A stretch of 32,497 nt of DNA from Candidatus Marsarchaeota G2 archaeon ECH_B_1 (GTDB lineage: Archaea > Thermoproteota > Thermoprotei_A > Marsarchaeales > Marsarchaeaceae): the NCBI GenBank assembly GCA_003019535.1, contig NEXG01000003.1, positions 54,982-87,478 on the forward strand. Direction: 5' to 3'. This document shows positions 15,801 through 24,634 of the stretch, piece by piece (positions within the stretch are counted from its first letter, which is position 1; every line of letters begins with the position of its first letter). The notes below the pieces were generated by a model that had not been told where the DNA came from, ran no database searches, and saw only the letters and a program-made list of their open reading frames with translations. The position numbers and the translations under genes were made by a program.

Positions 15801-17144
15801 ATGTTTATGCTCGATGTGAGTAGGCGTATAGATGCTGCTAAGTGGAGTAGGCCGCACTGGGCGATATTCGCGTCGACGAGTATCGGCTACCTCATGTGGG
15901 GTGTTATAGGCAGCCTAGCGTACCTGTTTTACCCAAGCGTTAACGCGGTGTGGTTCCTGGTGGCCCCTGTTATTGGTCAGCTAGCTGGCGACTTGGGTTT
16001 GTCCTACCTCTCTGATAGGAGGCTTGGGAGAAAAGCTGCCTTCTACCTGACAATGATGCTTTACGGTGTTGGCTCACTTATCATAGTGATTACAACCGCG
16101 CTAATATCATCTGCCCCGTACTATCCCTACTTGGTTGCCTTCGGCATAGTTTTGGCTGAGATAGGCGTTGAGGGCGAGGTTCCAGTGTCGCTATCCTACC
16201 AGGCGGAGACGATGCCCCTCCGTGAACGTGAGAGGATACTTGTGTTGACACCCAACTTCGATAATGTCGGCGCCGCGCTGGCAGCCCTAGTGGGCTTCGT
16301 GGTGTACGGCGCGGTGGGTAGCCACTATGTTGAATTGCAGGTGCTTGGTTACTTCGCGTTCGCCCTGACGCTTATAGCATTCGTGATTAGGTATCTGGTG
16401 CCCGAGTCGGCTAGGTGGCTTGCACACTCTGGTAGGGTTGAGGAGGCGAAGAAGATTGTGTCTGGACTTGAAGCCTCAGAGCAGGGCGCGTCGAAACCCC
16501 TAAACAAGTCTTCTAGCCTGACGGGGCGCTTCCTATTCCTACTATTAATAGGCGTCTCCCAATATCTGACCTACGGCCTCATGGCCTACGTTGTGGCTGA
16601 CTACTACTTTTCGGGTAACACCGTGAACTTCGTGGTCTTGGTGGCCAACCTCGCCGCTGCCATCACCGGCTTCATAATACCCTTGTTTATCACAAGGGTC
16701 TCCATGAGGAAGTATGGTTTCGGCGTCTTCGTGGGCGGGGCTCTAAGCATGCTTCCAATACTCTACACACTCAACCTCCTCGGCTCAAGTATGGTGCTCT
16801 TCTACTTATTCCTCGCCGTCAACATGGCGTTCAGCGAGATGGCGTGGTCTGTGCGCACAGTGCTCGAACCACTACTCATGCCTACGAAGCTTAGGGCTTT
16901 CATGGTTGGCCTCATTAGGCTTGGACCAATACTCGGCTACACCGCATCACTCTACTTAACATCCACGCTGAGTGTGCGCCAATTCGTGGAGTACAACTTA
17001 GCGCTGTGGGCGGTTGGCGCCCTAGCAACACTTTATTGGCTGCTCAGAGGATACGATGTGCAGGGTGTAAGCCTAGAAGACACAGCTGGTGAAACCCTGA
17101 CCCTACAGACCAGTGTTAACACATCTGAAAAAAGAGAAGCATAG
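15801..17144 (+). CDS. MFS transporter, sugar/metabolite-proton porter type
   Basis: A 447-residue membrane protein with about 12 predicted hydrophobic segments in two six-helix halves. The loop between helices 2 and 3 carries the MFS signature as LSYLSDRRLGRKA (about residues 68-80). After helix 6 comes PESARWL with an acidic-basic linker (HSGRVEEAKKI), the hallmark of the sugar/aromatic-acid porter branch. The R-x-x-R/E-R-E-R stretch (LRERERIL) follows helix 4. Transport is expected to be coupled to protons; the substrate is unknown. It is divergent from the dead HpaB hydroxylase gene, so an aromatic or organic acid is a reasonable guess (inference). It ends facing the Nudix gene across a 75-bp gap. 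Confidence 0.88.
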   Translation: MFMLDVSRRIDAAKWSRPHWAIFASTSIGYLMWGVIGSLAYLFYPSVNAVWFLVAPVIGQLAGDLGLSYLSDRRLGRKAAFYLTMMLYGVGSLIIVITTALISSAPYYPYLVAFGIVLAEIGVEGEVPVSLSYQAETMPLRERERILVLTPNFDNVGAALAALVGFVVYGAVGSHYVELQVLGYFAFALTLIAFVIRYLVPESARWLAHSGRVEEAKKIVSGLEASEQGASKPLNKSSSLTGRFLFLLLIGVSQYLTYGLMAYVVADYYFSGNTVNFVVLVANLAAAITGFIIPLFITRVSMRKYGFGVFVGGALSMLPILYTLNLLGSSMVLFYLFLAVNMAFSEMAWSVRTVLEPLLMPTKLRAFMVGLIRLGPILGYTASLYLTSTLSVRQFVEYNLALWAVGALATLYWLLRGYDVQGVSLEDTAGETLTLQTSVNTSEKREA

Positions 17145-17218
17145 GTATTAGAAACCCAACCGTGGATTGACCCTATGTAGAATTAGTCAACCAACCCCTT
17201 CCCTTTTAGTTGAGTATT

Positions 17219-17680
17219 TTAACCGTATCCTTTTTCTAAGAGTAGTTGTAGTAGACCCGCTGGGTATAGGATGTGTTCTCCCACTGTGAAATCTTTTATG
17301 GGTATCCACTTAGCGGTCATCTTCGCTTTACCTTCAACGAATTCGAGGTAGCCGCGTGGGTAAACGGATTTATCGGTGAACACCCCATCATATACGAAGT
17401 CCACCTCGTGCTGCTGTTTACCGTTGTACACGAATATGTTTTCGAGTACCCCTAGAAGCCTTATGTCCTCGGCGACCATCGAGGTCTCCTCGATGAGCTC
17501 CCTTCTGAGCGTCTGAACAGAGTATTCCCCGAATTCCACTTTACCACCAAGAGGTCTGTAGAAGCCCTGCTTCTTCACGTAGTCGAATCTCTCGTACACG
17601 AGTATTGCTCCTTGATATGAGAACACGCAAAACGCTTTTAGTATGATCTCACCCTTAGAGTCCGCGTGGGTGGAGTTCAA
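17219..17680 (-). CDS. Nudix hydrolase
   Basis: Hydrolyses nucleoside diphosphates linked to another group; the exact substrate cannot be read from sequence. The 153-residue protein has a complete Nudix box at residues 46-66: Gly46, Glu52, then RELIEET, fitting Gx5Ex7REUxEE, with Thr in place of the following Gly. Flanking strands (ILVYERFDY, FYRPLGGKVE) fit the fold. It starts with TTG at 17680, only 1 nt beyond the stop of the upstream thioredoxin-domain gene. AAGGTGGT, formed by the last codons of that gene, serves as its Shine-Dalgarno, so the pair is cotranscribed and probably translationally coupled. No in-frame ATG is available near the N-terminus. Confidence 0.9.
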   Translation of the reverse strand: MNSTHADSKGEIILKAFCVFSYQGAILVYERFDYVKKQGFYRPLGGKVEFGEYSVQTLRRELIEETSMVAEDIRLLGVLENIFVYNGKQQHEVDFVYDGVFTDKSVYPRGYLEFVEGKAKMTAKWIPIKDFTVGEHILYPAGLLQLLLEKGYG

Positions 17681-17681
17681 G

Positions 17682-19778
17682 TTAGACCACCTTTTCGCCT
17701 AGCTGTCTTAGGACTTCTCCAACGCTATCCGTGGGCATGTTGCAACTATGGTTTGAGCAAACATATACGAGAGCCTCCCTCCCAGCACCACCCATATCCT
17801 TGGTATACGGGCACAGCTCAGCTATTTCCTCGTCGTATGGCTCCCTGAGTATAATCACGTGGTTGGGTACGAATCTTCTTCTCAGCTCCTCTAGGAGCCT
17901 GTTAGTGGTTTGGGATCTTCGCTCACCCACTATTACCACTTCGTGTGTTGGGCCGAGTGCGAAATCGAGTGCGCACAGTAGTTGCGTGAATCCTTCGGGG
18001 TTGGCTTCAAGCTGTGCGCCGACACTCTCCAGGAGGGCGTACGCCTTCTCTTCATAGGATGTGTTACCAGTGATCCTCGAAAGCCTGAGTAGGTTGGCTA
18101 ACGCCACCGAGTTACCCGAGGGGATGGCTCCATCATAGTACTCCTTGGGTCGAATCAGCGTCTCTTCAGAGTTGTCAGCCGTCATATAGAATCCTCCGTT
18201 CGCATCGTCCCAGAAGTGCTTCAGCATGTAATCATTCAAGATTAAAGCCTGCTTGAGGTGTTCTGTTTTGAGTGTCGCCTGATATAGCTCGATTAACCCC
18301 CACACCATGAAGGCGCAATCGTTGAGTAGGCCATCAACGTAGGCTACACCGCCCGAGTGGGTATGGTAGAGGCCCCCGTCATCAGATTTCATGTTGGTGA
18401 GAATGAACCCAGCTGCACGCTCAGCCGCATTCAGGTACTCCCGGGATCCCATAGTTGAGGACCCTTTCGCTAGGGCTGCAATCATATACCCGTTCAAGTC
18501 CGCTAAGATCTTCTCATCCCTGTGGGGTCTAACACGCCTACTCCTAGCCTCGAAGAGGGTCCTCCTTATCGATTCAAGCTCAGCTTTCACCCGTGTGGGG
18601 TCAACTCCCCTATCCGCCGCGTACTCCTCAACGCTTCTCTCAGCGTGTAGTATATTCATTTTCCCAAGACCCTCCGGGCTCTCTATGTTTCCATCCTCCT
18701 TCACACCATAATACTCCTTCAAGAGTCTGAGCTGGCTCTCAGAGAGCAGGCTGTATAGCTCCCCCCAGCTCCACAGGTAGAACTTACCCTCAACACCCTC
18801 ACTATCGGCGTCGAGAGCCGTGTAGAACCCCCCAGCATCCGAGCCAAGCTCCCTACAAGTGAACTCGAATAACTCACGCACCACATCCAGGTAGAAGGCT
18901 TCACCTGTTACTTGGAAGGCCTCAGTGTACGCAAGGCAGGCCGCAGCCTGATCGTACAGCATCTTCTCAAAGTGAGGTACCATCCACCTCTGGTCGGTAG
19001 AATACCTGTGTAGGCCGAAGCCAACTTGGTCGTATACACCACCATACCTTATACGTTGAAGCGTCCTCTCAACCATGTATAGGGCGCCCCTATCACCATA
19101 TCTCTTATAGTAACGTAGGAGGAATGATAACCTGTGGGTCATGGGGAACTTGGGCTGTAAGCCGAATCCCCCATGGGTTTCATCGAACTCCTCATATAGA
19201 CGTGTATAAGCACTCTTCAGCACCCGCTCACCCGGAGCGGTCTTTGAGCTGGAGCCAGTGTTGGCTCTGAGGGCCGTGAGTACACTCTGAGATGCTTCAA
19301 CGACCTCGCTACGCCTATTCAACCACAAATCCTTTATCCTAGGCACCAACTCTGTAAGCCCAGTCATCCCGAACCTACTAGACTTGGGTATATATGTTGC
19401 GGCGAAAAACGGCTTCTTGTCGGGGGTCATAATTACGGTGAGAGGCCACCCCCCGCTCCCAGTCATGAGCTGGCACACATTCATATACACCGCATCAATA
19501 TCAGGCCTCTCCTCCCTGTCAACCTTAATACACACGAACGCATCATTCAACAGCTTAGCCACCTCTGGATCCTCGAATGACTCCTCAGCCATAACGTGGC
19601 ACCAGTGACAGGTACTGTAGCCTATCGAAAGGAAGACCGGCTTATCCTCTCTTCTAGCTCTCTCAAACGCCTCCTCGCACCAAGGATACCAGTCAACAGG
19701 ATTATACGCGTGCTGTAGAAGATATGGACTCTTCTCATTAATCAACCTATTGGGCTTAAGCCCACTATTAGCGTTCAA
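17682..19778 (-). CDS. Thioredoxin-domain protein of the YyaL/SSP411 (DUF255) family
   Basis: About 698 residues: an N-terminal thioredoxin-like domain followed by an (alpha/alpha)6 barrel resembling N-acylglucosamine 2-epimerase/cellobiose epimerase folds. Family signatures are [20 protein letters not shown] near the N-terminus, then [16 protein letters not shown] with the CHWC redox pair at about residues 57-60, GGWPLTV and FGLQPKFP. In the barrel, [10 protein letters not shown] and [19 protein letters not shown] are conserved. The biochemical role is not settled in any organism. There is no signal peptide. The start is uncertain: TTG 19778 is chosen, with TTG 19826 giving 714 residues and TTG 19742 the minimal form. 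It overlaps regulatory sequence for the divergent antiporter and is followed immediately by the Nudix gene. Confidence 0.9.
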   Translation of the reverse strand: MNANSGLKPNRLINEKSPYLLQHAYNPVDWYPWCEEAFERARREDKPVFLSIGYSTCHWCHVMAEESFEDPEVAKLLNDAFVCIKVDREERPDIDAVYMNVCQLMTGSGGWPLTVIMTPDKKPFFAATYIPKSSRFGMTGLTELVPRIKDLWLNRRSEVVEASQSVLTALRANTGSSSKTAPGERVLKSAYTRLYEEFDETHGGFGLQPKFPMTHRLSFLLRYYKRYGDRGALYMVERTLQRIRYGGVYDQVGFGLHRYSTDQRWMVPHFEKMLYDQAAACLAYTEAFQVTGEAFYLDVVRELFEFTCRELGSDAGGFYTALDADSEGVEGKFYLWSWGELYSLLSESQLRLLKEYYGVKEDGNIESPEGLGKMNILHAERSVEEYAADRGVDPTRVKAELESIRRTLFEARSRRVRPHRDEKILADLNGYMIAALAKGSSTMGSREYLNAAERAAGFILTNMKSDDGGLYHTHSGGVAYVDGLLNDCAFMVWGLIELYQATLKTEHLKQALILNDYMLKHFWDDANGGFYMTADNSEETLIRPKEYYDGAIPSGNSVALANLLRLSRITGNTSYEEKAYALLESVGAQLEANPEGFTQLLCALDFALGPTHEVVIVGERRSQTTNRLLEELRRRFVPNHVIILREPYDEEIAELCPYTKDMGGAGREALVYVCSNHSCNMPTDSVGEVLRQLGEKVV

Positions 19779-19941
19779 CGCGGGATCAGGTTGGGATACG
19801 TTAAACGAGCAAATAAACCTATCCAAATAAGCGTCGAGTCAGTAAACGCGACCCGATAATCCCTAATTATCCAGAGAACTATTATATCGTTAGGGGAGAG
19901 CACCAAAAAACTATTAGGTTCGCCGTAGGATATTTCAGTGT

Positions 19942-21609
19942 ATGCTTTTGGATATCGCCAGTCTGCTCTCAAGTGTGTCAAGCAGCCTCCAAACGGTTCA
20001 GTTTGGGGCTATTGAGCAGGTGGGGGCGATAGTGCTCATAGGTGTGGTGAGCGCGAGGCTTGCTAAGACCTTCCGTATACCCATGCTTATACCCTTGCTA
20101 ATCACGGGGCTGGTGCTTGGGCCTACTGGGCTTGGCTTTATTCAGCCTGGAAACTTCGGCATATCCCTGACGGGTGTGGCATTCGTCATCATCCCGCTCT
20201 ACCTTTTCGCTGAAGGTTTGTCTATGGATATTACAGAGATACGTAGTGTCGGCTTTATAGTTGTCTCCCTTATAACGGTGGGCGTGCTCATCACCGCTAT
20301 CGGTGTAGCCCTTATCTCCTACTTCTTACTGGGTTTACCGCTCGTGGTGGCAATGCTTCTTGGCTCCATTGTGAGCGCGACGGATCCCTCCGCCGTGATA
20401 CCACTGCTTGAAGGTGGTAGGATCAGCCGCAGAGTTGCATCCATCGTCAAGGCGGAATCGGCTCTCAACGACCCCACCTCAATAGTTCTCTTTACAGTCA
20501 CACTTAGCCTTATACAGGGCTCGGGCTCTGTAACGCCCGCCGCCGTGGTGGTGAGCTTCGGGCGTCTCCTACTTGGAGGCTTGGTGGTCGGGTTGCTCTT
20601 CGGCTACACGAGTGTAGCGTTAACCCAGCGCTTCGAGCTCCAAGATCAGCTAGCATATGTGACTGTTATCACCTTTATAGCGGCGTACGTTCTAGCAGGA
20701 TATTTTAACACGAGCAGTGTGGTGGCCTCAGTTGTGGCTGGGTTGGTGATTGGGAGCGAGCTCAACAGGGTGGGGTTAACACCTCAGAGCCGCCGCAATC
20801 TAAACTACTTTTGGGACAACATCAAATTCATAGCGCAGGTGGTGATTTTCCTGTTGTTAGGTCTCTACACAACTAGAGCCGTCTTCGGCTCCTCAGCCCT
20901 AGCCGAGGGTTTGGTGGTAGCCATACCCTTGATGCTGTTTATCCGACCAGCGGCGGTTTTCGGCTCCGTGTTAAATCGCCTTAACAGGGCTGAGAAGCTG
21001 TTTATCTCATGGATGGGTGTTAGGGGCGCTGTGCCAGCCGCGCTCGCAGCCGCCACCGTGGGTATAGCATCAACTATACCCGGTCTCTACCCTTACGCAC
21101 AGACACTCTTCTCTGTGGTCTTCTTGACTGTGATCTTCAGTATAGGTGTGGTGGCGCTCACGGCTTCCCGGGTGGCTAGCTACTTGGGTGTCGAAGTCGC
21201 CGACCGACTGGATGAGTACAGGTCGATCAGGGCGAGGCAACTCGCACTGGTCTCCGCGCTGAGAAGCTTGGAGGATGCGTGGTCAAGGGGGGAGATCTCT
21301 GAGGATACGTATAAGAATCTCAAAGAAGAGTACGAGGCCAAGATAAGGGGGATACAGGCAAAGATACAGGAGGTCGAGGACCAGCTTAAACTCAACACCG
21401 AGCAGCTCCAAATTATGAGGAAGAAGAGGCAGCTCATAATCGCGCAGATCAACGCCCTCAACGAGTTCAGGAGGACCAATGAGCTCTCGGATAAAGCCTA
21501 CAGGGAGCTCATGGATGAACTCATGAATCAGCTAAACGAGGTGGATGACAAGCTGACCAAGCTCATGGTGGGTGAAGTCGAAAGACCCCGCGACACCGCG
21601 CAGAGCTAA
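19942..21609 (+). CDS. CPA1-family Na+(K+)/H+ antiporter with C-terminal coiled-coil extension
   Basis: A 555-residue membrane antiporter exchanging sodium or potassium for protons across the cell membrane. Residues 20-405 hold about 12 hydrophobic segments. The ion site is visible as SATDPSAV (145-152, Asp148) and ESALNDPT (172-179, the Asn176-Asp177 pair that marks electroneutral CPA1 exchangers). The remaining roughly 145 residues are cytoplasmic, charged and heptad-like, with two similar pieces: ALRSLEDAWSRGEISEDTYKNL and, later, ALNEFRRTNELSDKAYREL, each followed by a long helix. These resemble short SHOCT-like oligomerisation motifs and differ from the usual TrkA/KTN regulatory tail. 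The start is ATG 19942; an AT-rich box near 19910-19918 suits a leaderless transcript. Confidence 0.92.
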   Translation: MLLDIASLLSSVSSSLQTVQFGAIEQVGAIVLIGVVSARLAKTFRIPMLIPLLITGLVLGPTGLGFIQPGNFGISLTGVAFVIIPLYLFAEGLSMDITEIRSVGFIVVSLITVGVLITAIGVALISYFLLGLPLVVAMLLGSIVSATDPSAVIPLLEGGRISRRVASIVKAESALNDPTSIVLFTVTLSLIQGSGSVTPAAVVVSFGRLLLGGLVVGLLFGYTSVALTQRFELQDQLAYVTVITFIAAYVLAGYFNTSSVVASVVAGLVIGSELNRVGLTPQSRRNLNYFWDNIKFIAQVVIFLLLGLYTTRAVFGSSALAEGLVVAIPLMLFIRPAAVFGSVLNRLNRAEKLFISWMGVRGAVPAALAAATVGIASTIPGLYPYAQTLFSVVFLTVIFSIGVVALTASRVASYLGVEVADRLDEYRSIRARQLALVSALRSLEDAWSRGEISEDTYKNLKEEYEAKIRGIQAKIQEVEDQLKLNTEQLQIMRKKRQLIIAQINALNEFRRTNELSDKAYRELMDELMNQLNEVDDKLTKLMVGEVERPRDTAQS

Positions 21610-21659
21610 CGCAGGATTATTAATACCACTAGATGAACAATTAGCCATGGTTGGAAGCG

Positions 21660-22643
21660 ATGATTGAGGTTGACGGCTCAACAATGGAGGGTGGCGGCCA
21701 GATACTCAGGACAGCGGTATCCCTCTCAGCCGTGACCCGCACACCCGTACTCGTACACTCCATTAGGGCGAAGAGGAATCCATCAGGGCTGCGGCCGCAG
21801 CACTTGGCAGCCATCAGGGCGGCCGCCGAGTTGTGCTCGGCTAGGCTTGAGGGTGCGGCTATCGGCTCGGATAGAATAGTGTTCGAGCCCGGGGACACGG
21901 TGGGCGGCCGCTACGAGTTCGACGTGGGCACGGCGGGAAGCGTAACCCTAGTGCTCCAGACGTTGCTACCAATAATGCTACACTCTGGAGGAGAGTACAC
22001 TGTGAGGGTGAGGGGTGGCACCAACGTTATGAACAGCCCAAGCGTGGACTACTTCGAGCACGTATTCTTATACCACCTCACAGCGTTTGGGGCGCGTTGT
22101 GTGTTCAGGGTTATCCGTAGAGGATTCTACCCTTCAGGTGGTGGGGAGGTGGAGTTAAGCGTTCAACCGTCAATACTCGGGGAGGTGAACCTGACAGAGA
22201 GGGGGGAACAAGTCCACTCATTCGCCGTATCCGGTGCATCCAGGAATCTGCAGCCCGCACGTGTAGCGGAACGCCAACTACTACACATCGATGTGGCTGA
22301 GAAGAGGGTTGAATACGTCGACTCACCCTCAACTGGAAGTTACGTGTTTGTGGCCAAGGTGTACTCCAAGACTCGCCACGGGTGTGATGCGGTGGGCAAA
22401 CGGGGTGTTAGAGCAGAGGAAGTGGGTAAATCAGCTTGGGAATGCCTCACACGCCAGCGTGGCGTCTTGGACGAATTCATGGGTGACCAGATAGTACCCT
22501 ACGTAGCACTATTCGGGGGCAGGGCTGTCATCAAGGCCACAACTCACTCGGAAACTAACCTACATGTATGCTCACTCTTCCAAGTACACAGAATCACTGT
22601 TAGTGAGCTGGGTGGGGGCGAGCTGCTCATAGAAGCACGCTGA
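21660..22643 (+). CDS. rtcA: RNA 3'-terminal phosphate cyclase RtcA
   Basis: Converts RNA 3'-phosphate ends to 2',3'-cyclic phosphates using ATP through a covalent histidine-AMP intermediate. The length is 327 residues. Landmarks: MEGGGQILRTAVSLS at the N-terminus, RPQHLAAIRAAAEL, GTAGSVTLVLQTLLP, RGGTNV, FYPSGGGEVEL, and the adenylated histidine at residue 296 in TTHSETN, about 30 residues from the C-terminus as in the E. coli enzyme. ATG 21660 gives the standard opening MIEVDGS and has GGAAG just upstream; a TTG at 21651 would add three residues. The gene follows the antiporter by 50 bp on the same strand, with an ATTATTAATA box near 21617 that may be its own promoter. RtcB is not in the window. 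Confidence 0.95.
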   Translation: MIEVDGSTMEGGGQILRTAVSLSAVTRTPVLVHSIRAKRNPSGLRPQHLAAIRAAAELCSARLEGAAIGSDRIVFEPGDTVGGRYEFDVGTAGSVTLVLQTLLPIMLHSGGEYTVRVRGGTNVMNSPSVDYFEHVFLYHLTAFGARCVFRVIRRGFYPSGGGEVELSVQPSILGEVNLTERGEQVHSFAVSGASRNLQPARVAERQLLHIDVAEKRVEYVDSPSTGSYVFVAKVYSKTRHGCDAVGKRGVRAEEVGKSAWECLTRQRGVLDEFMGDQIVPYVALFGGRAVIKATTHSETNLHVCSLFQVHRITVSELGGGELLIEAR

Positions 22644-22691
22644 CCGCAACCCACAATTTGGTGCGTGACGTGATATGGGTGTGGCTGGATA

Positions 22692-23663
22692 ATGGGCGCC
22701 TTCAGAGTGTTCTTCGTGGCTGACTTACACGGCTCCGAGGTCGTGTACGGGAAGGTGGCCAATGCACCCAAGTTCTACGGTGTGCCAAACGTGGTTGTGG
22801 GCGGAGACCTGACTGGTAAGCTACTCGTACCCATCATCCAGAGGGGTGCTGATGAGTACTCGCTTGAGTTTATGGGTGAAAACATCGTGGTTGACTCCGC
22901 CAAGCTTGAGGCCTATAAGAGGAGGCTGAGGGAGGCTGGCCAATACTTCAGGGTGCTTGGGAGAGACGAGTATGATGAGGTGAAGGAGGACAGGTCTAAG
23001 ATAAAAGCGCTATTCTTGGAGGAGATGAGTAGAACACTTGGAGCATTCGTGGAGAAGTGTGAGGAGAGGTTCAGACCCCTAGGCGCAAAACTCTACGTGA
23101 TACCCGGAAACGACGACTACCCCGAGGTAGCCCAACTCCTAAACACGCTCGAAAACGTCACCCTAATAGTGTTCGATGAGAGGGTGGTAGAATTCGAAGG
23201 CTACCAGCTAGCAGGCTTCGGATACGCCAACCCAACACCGTGGCACACCCCCCGCGAGCTACCCGAAGCCGAAATATACCACAGGCTCACAAACACCACC
23301 CGCACAGCGGACAGCAACAGGCTCATCATGGTTACACACCCACCCCCGTACGGCACACTGCTCGACCAAGCCCCCAAGCTAAAAGACTTCAAACCAGTAA
23401 TCGCGGGAGGAGAAGTGCTCACAGAGCACGTGGGTAGCACCTCCGTGAGGCGATTCATAGAGGAAAAGGGACCACTCATCGGCTTACACGGCCACATACA
23501 CGAATCCCAAGGCGCAGACAAACTCCAACCCACCGATGGCTCCAAAAAGAGAAGCATACCCATATTTAACCCCGGAAGCGAGTACCACATGGGCGTACTA
23601 CGAGGAATACTACTAAACATCAAAGACAACGCGAAAATAGATTACATCTTCACACGTGGTTAA
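22692..23663 (+). CDS. Calcineurin-like metallophosphoesterase
   Basis: A 323-residue two-metal phosphoesterase. All family blocks are in order: FVADLHG (8-14, Asp and His ligands), VGGDLTG (36-42), IPGNDDYPE (about 137-145, Asn-Asp), MVTHPPPYG (His ligand) and LHGHIHES (last His pair). Between blocks two and three there is a long charged helical insert of about 60 residues (EAYKRRLREAGQYF, KALFLEEMSRTLG), which is unusual for the smallest members. It resembles archaeal proteins annotated as Icc/YfcE-type phosphoesterases; the substrate is unknown. It starts at ATG 22692, 48 bp after rtcA, so the two may be cotranscribed, and it ends 21 bp before the inserted IS6-like element. Confidence 0.9.
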   Translation: MGAFRVFFVADLHGSEVVYGKVANAPKFYGVPNVVVGGDLTGKLLVPIIQRGADEYSLEFMGENIVVDSAKLEAYKRRLREAGQYFRVLGRDEYDEVKEDRSKIKALFLEEMSRTLGAFVEKCEERFRPLGAKLYVIPGNDDYPEVAQLLNTLENVTLIVFDERVVEFEGYQLAGFGYANPTPWHTPRELPEAEIYHRLTNTTRTADSNRLIMVTHPPPYGTLLDQAPKLKDFKPVIAGGEVLTEHVGSTSVRRFIEEKGPLIGLHGHIHESQGADKLQPTDGSKKRSIPIFNPGSEYHMGVLRGILLNIKDNAKIDYIFTRG

Positions 23664-23676
23664 ATAGTAATTCTAT

Positions 23677-23684
23677 AAATTTTC
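23677..23684 (+). repeat. Target-site duplication, left copy
   Basis: AAATTTTC directly outside the left inverted repeat; the same eight bases flank the right repeat at 24425-24432. Eight-base duplications are typical of IS6-family insertion. Confidence 0.85.
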
Positions 23685-23701
23685 GATCCTGTCCGGATAA
23701 G
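23685..23701 (+). repeat. Left inverted repeat of the IS6-like element
   Basis: GATCCTGTCCGGATAAG, perfectly complementary to 24408-24424. Confidence 0.9.
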
Positions 23702-24365
23702 GATTCATCCGTGTCACCTCCACTCAGTGTACCAGTGCATGAATAGTTCGAGGAGTCCACGAGTGGTGTAAAGAGTGCTTTCTTGGGGTTGATGTTATTA
23801 TAGAACACTCTGGTCCTGTCTTTGAGGTAGCCGAAGAAGCGCTCGACTGAGCTCCTCAATCCAAAGGTCTGGTGGACGTGGTTTTGGAAGCCCGCCCGGA
23901 TCACGGAGTCACGGTACCAGGGACCCCTATCAGTAAGTATCACCGGGTCTCCGAGGCATCTCCCCCTCAGCCTCCGCAGGAACCTGAGCGCGTTCTCCGT
24001 GGTCCTCCGGTGTGAGTGAGGCGCCGAACCAGACGGGCTGCCTGGTATAGGTGTCCACAGCCACCCATACATAGATCGGTCTGCCACCACGCTTCACCAC
24101 ACTCTCATCCACCGCGATCGCTTGGTGCCAGCTCGGCTCCGCGTCGAAGTTGAGTTTCCCCTCAACCCTCCTCACCCACTCCTCCGAGTACACTCGACTT
24201 CGAGACGCGCTCAGAGAGCACCCAGAAGAACCGCGAGGTCTTCCTGAGGCTCAGCCCAAAAGCGTAGAGCAGCACCGCAACCACTTTGAGTTCGAACCTC
24301 TTCCTGTTCCTCTTAAAAACATTTAAATCCCTGAAGAACTCGAATATGTCCGTGGTGGGCTCCAC
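23702..24365 (-). pseudogene. IS6-like DDE transposase, broken by two frameshifts
   Basis: Three overlapping frames give one transposase. From ATG 24365 an N-terminal helix-turn-helix part (SLRKTSRFFWVLSERVSKS) runs to about 24190. The second frame holds EEWVRRVEGKLNFDAEPSWHQ and the first catalytic Asp in AVDESVV, then VWVAVDTYTRQPVWFG, to about 24015. The third frame holds TENALRFLRRL, the second Asp in ILTDRGPWY, and the Glu in RSSVERFFGYLKDRTRVFYNN. The three acidic residues are therefore all present, and single-base corrections near 24190 and 24015 would restore one frame. The third frame has no stop before the left repeat, so the last residues may also be out of frame. The lesions could be real or sequencing errors; IS6 elements normally use a single open frame. 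Confidence 0.8.
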
Positions 24366-24407
24366 GGTCTCTCACCAATTCAGTTCCGTGGCGCCCACCA
24401 CTTAAGG

Positions 24408-24424
24408 CTTATCCGGACAGGATC
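24408..24424 (-). repeat. Right inverted repeat of the IS6-like element
   Basis: CTTATCCGGACAGGATC on the plus strand, the exact complement of 23685-23701. Confidence 0.9.
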
Positions 24425-24432
24425 AAATTTTC
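24425..24432 (+). repeat. Target-site duplication, right copy
   Basis: AAATTTTC directly outside the right inverted repeat, identical to 23677-23684. Confidence 0.85.
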
Positions 24433-24634
24433 ACTCAAATGCTTTAAAAGATTACTTTAATTAATCAATTATCATAAGCATGATTCCATTAAAAATAATA
24501 AATCTTAACACAAAGAGTATAATCGTTGTGTGACCAAAGGATTATTGCGCGATAGCATTTGAATAATTTATCCCCACACTTACTCGCCAATCCTTAAACC
24601 ATTGTCAGGGCGGTCTTATTGGCGGTCGAAAATG

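Larger units (their letters stand above)
23685..24424 (-). mobile_element. Complete IS6-like insertion sequence, 740 bp, transposase frameshifted
   Basis: The ends are perfect 17-bp inverted repeats (GATCCTGTCCGGATAAG at 23685-23701 and its complement at 24408-24424), flanked by an 8-bp direct repeat. Size, end length and target duplication all fit the IS6 family, and the encoded transposase has the matching DDE layout. The intact ends and duplication point to a fairly recent insertion, just behind the phosphoesterase gene and in front of the AT-rich restriction-modification genes. Related end fragments occur at 13471-13511 and possibly 28302-28318. Confidence 0.88.
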
